From JAZDKP01 sp043802925 (lineage in GTDB: Bacteria; Fibrobacterota; OXYB2-FULL-49-7; JAEUSG01), in the NCBI GenBank assembly GCA_043802925.1, contig JAZDKP010000233.1, positions 1-24,889 on the forward strand: DNA of 24,889 bases, given 5' to 3'. Each line of letters starts with the position of its first letter. Position 1 is the stretch's first letter. This document shows, in pieces, positions 1 through 6,381 of the stretch. The position numbers and the translations under genes were made by a program. The notes below the pieces were generated by a model, which worked only from the letters and a program-made list of their open reading frames with translations, did not search any database and was not told the DNA's origin.

Positions 1-260
1 GTGCCGCTTTTAAGCTGTCCAGCAAACCAGCCGGAAGACAAATCGTGGCATTTTGAATTTAAACCTTCACTCTTATCATCCGTGATGATATTGGAAATAG
101 TGTAAGGGTAACCGCTCGGGGCCTTCCAACTGGACGAATCCACGCCATCACTTGCTTCCCATCCAAAGAGACGTAAAACGCCCTCTTCTGCAGCCATTGC
201 CATGGGAACAAATAAACCCAGCACTAACGCCGATACCAAAACAAAGAAATAATGGCGCAT
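1..260 (-). CDS. Secreted protein, N-terminal fragment (runs off left edge)
   Basis: An open reading frame starts with ATG at 260 on the minus strand and stays open to the window edge, giving 86 codons. The first ~23 residues form a typical Sec signal peptide (MRHYFF, a hydrophobic core, then AMAAEEG as the likely cleavage region). The mature start (GVLRLFGWEASDGVDSSSW) resembles the beginning of a secreted carbohydrate-associated or lectin-like beta-sandwich protein, but too little is present to assign a family. A clear ribosome binding site, AAGGAG at 266-271, sits 5 nt before the ATG and fixes the start. The gene is divergent from the sigma-54 activator at 478, and a possible sigma-54 site lies at 311-326. 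The function is unknown; export is the only firm statement. Confidence 0.75.
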   Translation of the reverse strand, partial: MRHYFFVLVSALVLGLFVPMAMAAEEGVLRLFGWEASDGVDSSSWKAPSGYPYTISNIITDDKSEGLNSKCHDLSSGWFAGQLKSG

Positions 261-310
261 AAAAACTCCTTCTGTGTTTAATTATATATGATTGATTATG
301 CATAATGCGA

Positions 311-326
311 TGCGATTTTTGTACCA
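311..326 (-). promoter_or_regulatory. Possible sigma-54 (-24/-12) promoter for the secreted-protein gene
   Basis: On the minus strand the sequence reads TGGTACA-N4-TCGCA. The GG and GC dinucleotides are intact and 10 nt apart, as sigma-54 requires, but there are mismatches to TGGCAC and TTGCA (C to T at -23, T to C at -14). The predicted start near 300 would give a 40-nt leader containing the AAGGAG site. This is a weak match in an AT-rich region. Confidence 0.3.
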
Positions 327-451
327 TATTCTCACAAACAAAATCTTTTATGCAACAAATTGTAATATAACGAGATAGAACTTGCGATTTGACCCTTCAA
401 TTTGTTTTAACGATTAAGCGCGTCGCAAATGCTACTCTAATGACGCTCATG

Positions 452-467
452 TGCCACGTTAGTTGCA
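452..467 (+). promoter_or_regulatory. Near-consensus sigma-54-like site before the activator gene
   Basis: The sequence TGCCACG-N4-TTGCA differs from the sigma-54 consensus TGGCACG-N4-TTGCA at one base, but that base is the second G of the normally invariant -24 GG. The spacing to the GC at 465-466 is correct. Counting from that GC, transcription would start at 478, exactly the A of an ATG. Alternatively TTGCAA (463-468) and TATATT (487-492), 18 nt apart, could be a sigma-70 promoter serving the ATG at 499. Confidence 0.35.
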
Positions 468-477
468 ATTGCGAATC

Positions 478-2895
478 ATGGTTGATTATATTTTAAGCAT
501 GGAAAATTTGGACTTTTTTTCATCAAAAAAAATACAAATCCATTTTATTGAGGCTATTTCAAGATTTATAAATTTTGTAGGATTGGCCGTGAGGATAAAG
601 GAAGATGGCGAAATTACCGAAATACCTTTTCGTGAAAAACTTTATGGCTTTAATTTTAATCATCTGCTAAAGAAAAATATCAGGGATTTATACAATTTGC
701 CTGCTGAAAAACCGTTAAGGGACCTGGCATTTACAATCATACAACAGGGAGATACTTTTATAAATGAAAGTTACTTTAATAAAGAATTCTGCTATCTGTC
801 AAAGAATTTATATGAAGATCTTGATAAATTCTTTGGTTTCTACCTGGAAATCCCCTTTTCCAGGCTCTATTTATCGCAGGTGGAGGGTTACGGAATTTTG
901 GGAGTCATAGAATTCAATGAATTCTTTCGACGAAGCGTGTATTACAAACCCTATCCCCTGATCATTCTGGATCCGCAGGGTAAAATAAAAGGGGTCAATG
1001 AGAAATTTCTAAGCCTTTTTTCTACGACGCCTCGATTACCGCAAACGCTTCTTGCGCAGGACATTGAGGGTTTTTTAAGCCCCAACCCCTTGGACGTCAT
1101 TCGAGGCCAAGGGCTTGATTCTGCGGCAGAACAACGCGAGAAATGGATTAAAGTTTTTTCAATTGATTTTTTACGGACAACCCCAAAAGAAATTTCTGCG
1201 AATTTGAACATGACCGATCTTTCCCAGTTTGCCGGAGTATGGCGCTGGACGCCCCAGGAACAAAATCAAGGGCTATTACCGTTGCTTAAGCCATTGGATT
1301 TCAGCGAATTCGACTTTCGGATTTCCCTGCAAATCGGGGAAAATAAAGGCCTGTTTCCTTCGGTGATTTTGGGAGGCAGCCAATGGGACAAGAAATTATT
1401 TCCGGATTATAAAGGATATCTGGTGGGGTTCGACGCTTTTGAACAACAGTATGTCGTCAAAAAGGAGGGGGACCTCGTTCATGCGGTTGCCGGCGCTTTT
1501 CCGGCCGATCACAACAAGCATTCCATTGAGATTGCAAAAAAACAGGATCAGATTTTATTATGGGTGGACCATACATTGGTGATTAGCTACCGCGATCCGG
1601 ACATGAAAGAAAATCATGAGGGCTTTATATATCTTTATTCTAATTTTGCTGGTAAAGGAAAAATAACGCTGGATTCCATCCAATTGTCTGTTTTTTCCCA
1701 TAAACAGCGTTCAGCGTTGCCGGTGAACCGGTGCGTCCTGCAAAACGGCTTGGACACGACCGTGGAATTTACGCAACTCATTGACAGCAGAATCGCCCGG
1801 ATTTACGGCCTTTTTTATTATGTGTTCCTACTGCATGACGTCTCGTTCTTTACCCGAAACATCAAGTCCCTGGAGGAAGAGAAAGAAAAAGCGTTTCTGG
1901 AACGGAATAAATTCAAGGCCCTGGCCATGCAGGGAGGGGGCGAACGTGAAGAAATGCTGGGAGTCAGCCCGAAATTGATTAGCATCAAGGAAAACGCGAA
2001 AATTGCCGCGGCCTCGTCGGTGACCGTATTGATTGAGGGAAAGACAGGCACCGGAAAAGAGGTGCTGGCGCATTACATCCACTGGCACAGTCTTAATTCC
2101 CAGGGCCCCTTTGTGAAGGTGGATTGCTCCGCGCTGCCCGGATCCTTGCTCGAAAGCGAATTGTTCGGTTTTGAAAAAGGGGCGTTTACCGGCGCAGACC
2201 ATTCGCGAAAAGGCAAGCTCGAGGAAGCGGAAGGCGGCACCCTCTTTTTGGATGAAATCGGGAATTTGTCGGCCAATGCGCAAAAGAAACTGCTCAATTT
2301 TTTGCAGGACTTTACGTTGGAACGCGTGGGCAGCAATAAAAAGATCAGGGTGCACACACGGATTATTACCGCCACCAATGAACCCTTGTCAGAACTGGTG
2401 AAACAAGGGGGCTTTCGCTCGGACCTTTTTTACCGGCTGAACATTGTCAATTTTCAACTGCCCATGCTGCAAGAACGCAAAGAGGACATCCCTTACCTGT
2501 GCACCCATTTTCTGCAAATTTACAACAAGCGATTCAATCGTTCCGTCAAGGGGTTCTCCGCGGAAAGCTTTCAGAAACTTATTGAATACGACTGGCCGGG
2601 CAATATCCGGGAGCTGGAAAATGCGGTGCAACGCGCGGTTTTGTATTGTGAGAAAAAAACGATCGAAAAAGAACATCTTAATTTTATGCCCGAGAAGACG
2701 CAGGCGGCCCACGCGCCATTGGCGCCTACCTTTCCGTCGGGAAATTCCAGATCGTTAAAACGCGAGCATCTTGTTTTACTGTTAAGAAAAAACAATGGTG
2801 TTGTCAAATACGCGGCCAGTGAAGCGGGTATTTCTCGCGCAACGTTATTTCGGAAGATTAAGAAATACAAGATTACCAAGGCGGAGATGTTTTAG
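478..2895 (+). CDS. Sigma-54-dependent transcriptional activator with PAS and lectin-like sensory region
   Basis: This is a bacterial enhancer-binding protein that would use ATP hydrolysis to open sigma-54 RNA polymerase promoters. Residue numbers here count from a TTG at 463. The AAA+ domain spans about 498-740: Walker A EGKTGTGKE (525-533), the sigma-54 contact loop GAFTGA (573-578), Walker B LFLDEIG (594-600), and arginine-finger region FRSDLFYRL. A Fis-type helix-turn-helix ends the protein (about 765-805). Upstream lie a PAS-like segment (about 163-210, PLIILDPQGKIKGVNEKF) and, at about 260-411, a beta-rich segment resembling a concanavalin/LamG-like domain. No receiver domain is present. 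The start is uncertain: TTG 463, ATG 478 or ATG 499, none with a Shine-Dalgarno. The first ~1.2 kb is visibly more AT-rich than the AAA+ part. Plausible targets are the sigma-54 promoters at 4273 and 10469. Confidence 0.93.
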   Translation: MVDYILSMENLDFFSSKKIQIHFIEAISRFINFVGLAVRIKEDGEITEIPFREKLYGFNFNHLLKKNIRDLYNLPAEKPLRDLAFTIIQQGDTFINESYFNKEFCYLSKNLYEDLDKFFGFYLEIPFSRLYLSQVEGYGILGVIEFNEFFRRSVYYKPYPLIILDPQGKIKGVNEKFLSLFSTTPRLPQTLLAQDIEGFLSPNPLDVIRGQGLDSAAEQREKWIKVFSIDFLRTTPKEISANLNMTDLSQFAGVWRWTPQEQNQGLLPLLKPLDFSEFDFRISLQIGENKGLFPSVILGGSQWDKKLFPDYKGYLVGFDAFEQQYVVKKEGDLVHAVAGAFPADHNKHSIEIAKKQDQILLWVDHTLVISYRDPDMKENHEGFIYLYSNFAGKGKITLDSIQLSVFSHKQRSALPVNRCVLQNGLDTTVEFTQLIDSRIARIYGLFYYVFLLHDVSFFTRNIKSLEEEKEKAFLERNKFKALAMQGGGEREEMLGVSPKLISIKENAKIAAASSVTVLIEGKTGTGKEVLAHYIHWHSLNSQGPFVKVDCSALPGSLLESELFGFEKGAFTGADHSRKGKLEEAEGGTLFLDEIGNLSANAQKKLLNFLQDFTLERVGSNKKIRVHTRIITATNEPLSELVKQGGFRSDLFYRLNIVNFQLPMLQERKEDIPYLCTHFLQIYNKRFNRSVKGFSAESFQKLIEYDWPGNIRELENAVQRAVLYCEKKTIEKEHLNFMPEKTQAAHAPLAPTFPSGNSRSLKREHLVLLLRKNNGVVKYAASEAGISRATLFRKIKKYKITKAEMF

Positions 2896-2958
2896 AGTCT
2901 GTATCGACAACCTCTACGTGAAAAACGCAGATAAGCTGCCGATTTACAGACTCTTATT
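2895..2958 (+). terminator. Candidate terminator between convergent genes
   Basis: A 9-bp perfect inverted repeat, GAGTCTGTA (2895-2903) with TACAGACTC (2945-2953), extends by TCG/CGA after a 2-nt bulge. It starts in the stop codon of the activator gene and is followed by the T-rich stretch TTATTTT. The ~35-nt loop is long for a classical intrinsic terminator, but the position between convergent genes fits. Confidence 0.45.
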
Positions 2959-2974
2959 TTCGGCCTTGGCCGAA

Positions 2975-3664
2975 TTAGCCGGAGCCGCGATCCAGGGGAT
3001 CGTGTGCGTTAAACACCACGTCCGCAAGCGTTTCCACCACAACGTCCGCGCCCACCGCCTCCAGTTCCCCTTTTTTTGAGAACCCGGTACGCACGCCCAG
3101 CGTCTTTGCGCCAATGGCCTTGCCGCAGGCAATGTCCGCCACGGTGTCGCCAATGACCCAGACCTCGCTGAACGTCTGTCCAAAGCAGGCGCAGGCGTTT
3201 GCGAGCGCGCGGCCCGCGAGCGCTTCGCGGGTCTCGCCTTCGTCCCCGTAAGCGCCGCAGCGGAAATAATCCCACAACCCCACGGCCGAAAGCTTGACGT
3301 GCGCGCCTTCCCGGATGTTTCCGGTGATGAGCGCCATCCGGCTCTGCTTTTCCTCGCGTGCCAGGAATTCGCGCACGCCGGGATAAACGAGCCATCCTTC
3401 CGTGTTTTCAGCCTCTTTGCGTAATCCTTCCAGATAGCTCTCCCTGAACAGCGGCCAGGCCTCTTCAAACTTCAAAGACGATACGTTGAACTCGTCGTGG
3501 AAGCCTTTGAAGATGACCTTGTCAAGCTTTCCCGCGAAGTGGTGCTTCTTGATTTTTATCGGCGAGCCCAGCACCGCGTCAGCCGCAGTTTTGTATGCGC
3601 GCAGCCCCGCCCTGTTGGTGGTCAACAGCGTGCCGTCGATATCGATGAGAAGGAGACGGGACAT
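2975..3664 (-). CDS. HAD-superfamily phosphatase (phosphoglycolate-phosphatase-like)
   Basis: The 229-residue protein is a haloacid-dehalogenase-type hydrolase, probably cytoplasmic, acting on a small phosphate ester. Motif I is DIDGT with nucleophile D8 and acid D10. A helical cap follows (about 20-90). Motif II is ITGN with T114. Motif IV is GDTVADI (D173, D177). The motif III basic residue appears to be an arginine (R146, in ETREAL) rather than the usual lysine, which occurs in some subgroups. Length fits the Gph/PGP-like family, but the substrate cannot be read from sequence. No Shine-Dalgarno precedes the ATG; a -10-like TATTAT lies 10 nt upstream (3675-3680), just after the palindrome at 3688-3745. 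The gene is convergent with the sigma-54 activator. Confidence 0.9.
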   Translation of the reverse strand: MSRLLLIDIDGTLLTTNRAGLRAYKTAADAVLGSPIKIKKHHFAGKLDKVIFKGFHDEFNVSSLKFEEAWPLFRESYLEGLRKEAENTEGWLVYPGVREFLAREEKQSRMALITGNIREGAHVKLSAVGLWDYFRCGAYGDEGETREALAGRALANACACFGQTFSEVWVIGDTVADIACGKAIGAKTLGVRTGFSKKGELEAVGADVVVETLADVVFNAHDPLDRGSG

Positions 3665-3674
3665 GGGGATAAAA

Positions 3675-3680
3675 ATAATA
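3675..3680 (-). promoter_or_regulatory. -10-like element before the HAD gene
   Basis: TATTAT on the minus strand ends 10 nt before the start codon. No good -35 is present, because the expected position lies inside the palindrome at 3688-3745. Transcription may instead reach the gene by read-through. Confidence 0.3.
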
Positions 3681-3687
3681 TAAAACA

Positions 3688-3745
3688 GCCTGTCCGTTTC
3701 CGGTAGGGGTGCATCGCGATGCGCCCCTACCGGAAACGGACAGGC
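3688..3745. repeat. 58-bp near-perfect palindrome; REP-like element, possibly a terminator
   Basis: The left arm (3688-3716) and right arm (3717-3745) are 29 bases each and complementary at every position except one T/G wobble (3710/3723). The outer arm begins GCCTGTCCGTTTCCGG and the centre is the palindrome GCATCGCGATGC (3711-3722) flanked by GTAGGGG/CCCCTAC. Similar GTAGGGGCG-type palindromes are scattered in many environmental bacterial genomes. On the minus strand the stem is followed by TGTTTTATATTATTTTT, so it could terminate the transcript of the gene at 3777-4211. Confidence 0.8.
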
Positions 3746-3776
3746 CTTTCAGAGAGAGGGAGGGGTTGATTTCTGT

Positions 3777-4211
3777 TTACGGAATAAGCACAGCCATTTC
3801 CGCGCGGGTGATGCGCGAATGGATTTCGCCCACAAGCGCGTAATCCGTGGTTTCATGAAGCACGCGATAGGCGCTCTGCCCTTCAAAAATGTCAAAGCGC
3901 GTAAGCGTCATGCCCGGAAGATACGTCTCATCCATAGGCCGTTCAAGGCTGCGGTTCACACCGATGATCACACGGTCCCCGACCTTGACATAAGGGCCCC
4001 AGTCGTCCTTGGCCACGGTGACAATTTCGGAGGCATGGACTCCTTTCATGCGCCAGTCGATGGTGGCCTGGAAATAATTTCCATTGACCTCCGTCACTTT
4101 TCCAAGCATGATAACCGGAAACTTGGCAGAGAGCGCATCCGCGAGTTCGGTATTCCCGCAGAAGGCAATCACGGTCAATAAAAGGAAAAAGCTCATTACT
4201 TTTTTCAGCAT
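3777..4211 (-). CDS. Small secreted protein of unknown function
   Basis: The 144-residue product begins with a signal peptide (MLKKVMSFFLLLTVIAFCG, with cleavage probably near residues 25-27 around ADALS). The mature part is short, beta-strand-rich and without transmembrane segments: FPVIMLGKVTEVNGNYFQATIDW, then WGPYVKVGDRVIIGVNRS. That pattern (a GKVTEV strand, a turn, and VKVGDRVIIG) is reminiscent of a small OB-fold-like barrel, but I do not recognise the family. A cysteine at residue 18 is not in a convincing lipobox. A ribosome binding site AGGAG (4219-4223) lies 7 nt before the ATG. The promoter is a consensus sigma-54 site at 4273-4288, giving a ~51-nt leader. It likely acts outside the cytoplasmic membrane under sigma-54 control. 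Confidence 0.82.
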   Translation of the reverse strand: MLKKVMSFFLLLTVIAFCGNTELADALSAKFPVIMLGKVTEVNGNYFQATIDWRMKGVHASEIVTVAKDDWGPYVKVGDRVIIGVNRSLERPMDETYLPGMTLTRFDIFEGQSAYRVLHETTDYALVGEIHSRITRAEMAVLIP

Positions 4212-4272
4212 AATTATTCTCCTAGAAAGGTTAATTTCTTAATTTCAGTTTAATGCTTCGTCTGTTATGAAT

Positions 4273-4288
4273 TGCAAAACCGATGCCA
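4273..4288 (-). promoter_or_regulatory. Consensus sigma-54 promoter for the secreted-protein gene
   Basis: The minus strand reads TGGCATC-N4-TTGCA, with GG and GC exactly 10 nt apart. This matches the sigma-54 consensus TGGCAYR-N4-TTGCW at nearly every position. The predicted start is near 4262, 51 nt before the ATG at 4211. An 11-bp palindrome GGTTTAAAACC (4333-4343), about 70-80 bp upstream of that start, could be an activator-binding site. Confidence 0.75.
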
Positions 4289-4438
4289 ACATTGATATTA
4301 CACAAATTCTTGCGTTTAAGCACTTAATTTCCGGTTTAAAACCATGCTCTTCAAGGAAAACTTTGCAGATTACTTGAATTTTTTTCCAACAAAGCCATTT
4401 CCAAGGTCTTACAGGCTTTTAAACAATATTTGATTATA

Positions 4439-4467
4439 TTGACTGGCTGTAAACTATTACTTATCTT
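4439..4467 (+). promoter_or_regulatory. Sigma-70-type promoter of the tol operon
   Basis: TTGACT (4439-4444) and TATCTT (4462-4467) are separated by 17 nt. The -10 element ends 10 nt before the ATG at 4478, so transcription would begin only a few nucleotides before the coding sequence. Confidence 0.6.
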
Positions 4468-4477
4468 TTTTACCATT

Positions 4478-5206
4478 ATGGACGCATCCAATGTTCCTGT
4501 TCTTGAAATGCTCGCCAAGTCGGGCGCCTTTGCCCGGTTCGTGCTCCTGTTCACCTCTTTCTTTTCCGTGTTGACCATTGCCATCGTCATCCAGAAGATG
4601 CGGTTTTACAAAAAAATCTTCGGAGCCAATAAAAATTTTCTCGCGCTCTTCAACCGCGCCAAAACACTGCCCGAGGTTCCCATCGGAACCGACCGGGAAA
4701 AAAGCGGCATCCTCGAAAACATCTGCCGCACGGGCGTAGGCGAATTCAACCGGCTGCTCGAAAGCGTCCTGTCCCACCCCCGCGACAGCATCAACTCCTT
4801 TTATATCGAGACGCAGTTCTCCATCATCAAGGACCAGGTCGAAAAGACCGTGTCCGAAGAGACGCAGAAGACCGACCGCCACCTTGTGATGCTCGCCATC
4901 GCGGGCTCCACCTGCCCGCTCCTCGGACTGCTGGGCACGGTGTGGGGCATCATGCGCGCCTTTGCCGACATCGGCCGGATGGGCCAGGCCAGCCTCAACG
5001 TGGTGGCCCCGGGGATAGCCGAAGCGCTCATCACCACGGTCTGGGGCATCGGCGTGGCCATTCCCGCGGTCATCGCATACAACGCCTTTGCAAGCCGCAA
5101 CCGCACGCTCGAGGATGACGCCTACAACTTTTCCGCACACCTGCTGAATAAAATCAAAATCCATTTCTTCGAGCTACTTTACAAGAAGGAACAGGGACGC
5201 GTATGA
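4478..5206 (+). CDS. tolQ: TolQ/ExbB-family proton channel subunit
   Basis: The ~242-residue inner-membrane protein is the multi-spanning subunit of a proton-driven TolQ-TolR or ExbB-ExbD motor. It shows an N-terminal membrane segment (ARFVLLFTSFFSVLTIAIVIQ), a long cytoplasmic loop, and the conserved C-terminal pair of helices of the MotA/TolQ/ExbB family (MLAIAGSTCPLLGLLGTVWGIM, then a GIAEALITTVWGIGVAIPAVIAYN-like segment). An in-frame TTG at 4430 would add 16 residues, but it lies before the predicted promoter, so ATG 4478 is preferred. There is no Shine-Dalgarno. Its stop overlaps the tolR start (ATGA). The adjoining tolB and cpoB genes favour the Tol assignment over Exb. Confidence 0.93.
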   Translation: MDASNVPVLEMLAKSGAFARFVLLFTSFFSVLTIAIVIQKMRFYKKIFGANKNFLALFNRAKTLPEVPIGTDREKSGILENICRTGVGEFNRLLESVLSHPRDSINSFYIETQFSIIKDQVEKTVSEETQKTDRHLVMLAIAGSTCPLLGLLGTVWGIMRAFADIGRMGQASLNVVAPGIAEALITTVWGIGVAIPAVIAYNAFASRNRTLEDDAYNFSAHLLNKIKIHFFELLYKKEQGRV

Positions 5207-5640
5207 GGCGGGAACGGCGGCCGCTCATCGCCGAGATGAACCTGACCAACCTGATTGACGTCACTTTCGCGCTCCTCATCATCTTCATGATCACCGCGCC
5301 CCTGCTCACGCAGGGCATCAAGGTCGACCTGCCCAAGCTTAACGCCTCCAGCATCGAAACCGTCCAGACCATCACCATCTCCATATTAAAAGACCGCACC
5401 ATTTTCGTAGAGAACGAGGGCCAGAAAAAGCTCATTCCCATCGCCCGGTTCCGTAAGGAATTCGGCGAACTCTACTCGTTTGCGGGCAAAAAGCCGGTGG
5501 TCGTCAACGCCGACAAGCGCATCCCCTACGGCATTGTCATGCAAATCATCGGCATCCTCAAGGATATCGGCGTCGACAAACTCGGTTTTCTCACGGATCC
5601 GGCCGAAAGCCGCGACGCCATCCAGTCCCTCAAGCTGTAA
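5203..5640 (+). CDS. tolR: TolR/ExbD-family protein
   Basis: The 145-residue protein has one N-terminal transmembrane helix followed by a periplasmic domain, the layout of TolR and ExbD. The helix carries the proton-path aspartate in LIDVTFALLIIFMI (D19), preceded by the conserved MNLTNL. The downstream VDLPKL motif and the C-terminal domain (VVVNADKRIPYGIVMQIIGILKDIG) are typical. The gene overlaps tolQ by 4 nt and has an AAGGAACAGGGA ribosome binding region. It partners TolQ in coupling the proton gradient to envelope maintenance. Confidence 0.94.
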   Translation: MRRERRPLIAEMNLTNLIDVTFALLIIFMITAPLLTQGIKVDLPKLNASSIETVQTITISILKDRTIFVENEGQKKLIPIARFRKEFGELYSFAGKKPVVVNADKRIPYGIVMQIIGILKDIGVDKLGFLTDPAESRDAIQSLKL

Positions 5641-5646
5641 AAACGA

Positions 5647-6381
5647 ATGTCCACTGTTCAGAACCCCTACGAATCCCCCATGCAGGCGGACGATGGTCTT
5701 AAGAAGACCGTCATCATTTCCATTGCGCTCCACGTTGCGGCACTCATGGCCTTTGTCATCGGAAGCCTCGTTCACCCCCGCGATACAGTCCCCAAGACCC
5801 CTTTTCTCTTTGATATGGTCAACGTGCAGACGCCCTACCGCTATCGCGCTCCGCGGAGCGTTGTCCCGGTTGCCGTCCCTTTGCCGCAAAAGGAAAAAAA
5901 CATCCCCAAGGCCGCTCCGAAAAAAGCGGTTGGGAAAAACTTCACGAGCCAGAAGACGAAAGAAACGCCGAAAAAAGAGGAAACCAAATCCGTGGAAAGC
6001 GCGGATGAACGCCCCTCGGATGACAAGGTTGACGCAAAAGAAGAGGCCGCGGCCGCACCCATGCAAAACGAAATGAGCATCGGCAAATCAGACTTTCCTT
6101 TCAGCTATTACGGCGCGCAAATACGCAACGCAGTGGAACAGAACTGGCGCACCACGCCGCAGGAACTGCTGGGCAGCGAAAGCCAGCTTGTGGTGGTGAT
6201 CACCTTTGTCATCCGCAAAAACGGCCAGGTTTCTGAGCTTCAGATTCTCGAATCCTCCTGGAACAGCATTCTCGACAAACTCGCGCTCCGCGCCATTGAA
6301 AAAGCCAAAATCCCCCCCATCCCCGGCAATGACGATTCCCTGCCCATCACTTACCGGCTCGTGCTCCGGCGGAGCGACTGA
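5647..6381 (+). CDS. tolA: TolA/TonB-like energy-transducing protein
   Basis: The 244-residue protein bridges the inner membrane and periplasm. A short cytoplasmic N-terminus is followed by one membrane helix (about residues 20-42, TVIISIALHVAALMAFVIGS). A Lys/Pro/Glu-rich linker follows (about 80-145, KAAPKKAVGK, KETPKKEETK). The C-terminal domain (about 155-244) is TonB/TolA-like, with strand VVVITFVIRKNGQVSELQILESSW and then LDKLALRAIEKAKIPPIP. It is much shorter than E. coli TolA (about 420 residues), and the linker is TonB-like, but its place between tolR and tolB supports the TolA role. It follows tolR by 6 nt and ends in a TGATG overlap with tolB. Confidence 0.85.
   Translation: MSTVQNPYESPMQADDGLKKTVIISIALHVAALMAFVIGSLVHPRDTVPKTPFLFDMVNVQTPYRYRAPRSVVPVAVPLPQKEKNIPKAAPKKAVGKNFTSQKTKETPKKEETKSVESADERPSDDKVDAKEEAAAAPMQNEMSIGKSDFPFSYYGAQIRNAVEQNWRTTPQELLGSESQLVVVITFVIRKNGQVSELQILESSWNSILDKLALRAIEKAKIPPIPGNDDSLPITYRLVLRRSD

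Larger units (their letters stand above)
4212..4477. other. Divergent intergenic region between the secreted-protein gene and tolQ
   Basis: This 266-bp AT-rich spacer carries the ribosome binding site and sigma-54 promoter of the minus-strand gene, the palindrome GGTTTAAAACC (4333-4343), and the tolQ promoter (4439-4467). No further gene or RNA structure was recognised. Confidence 0.6.

Noticed and set aside
4430..4477. Upstream TTG start for tolQ adding 16 residues
   Set aside because: The predicted promoter (4439-4467) lies inside the extension, and TolQ homologues start near the ATG at 4478.
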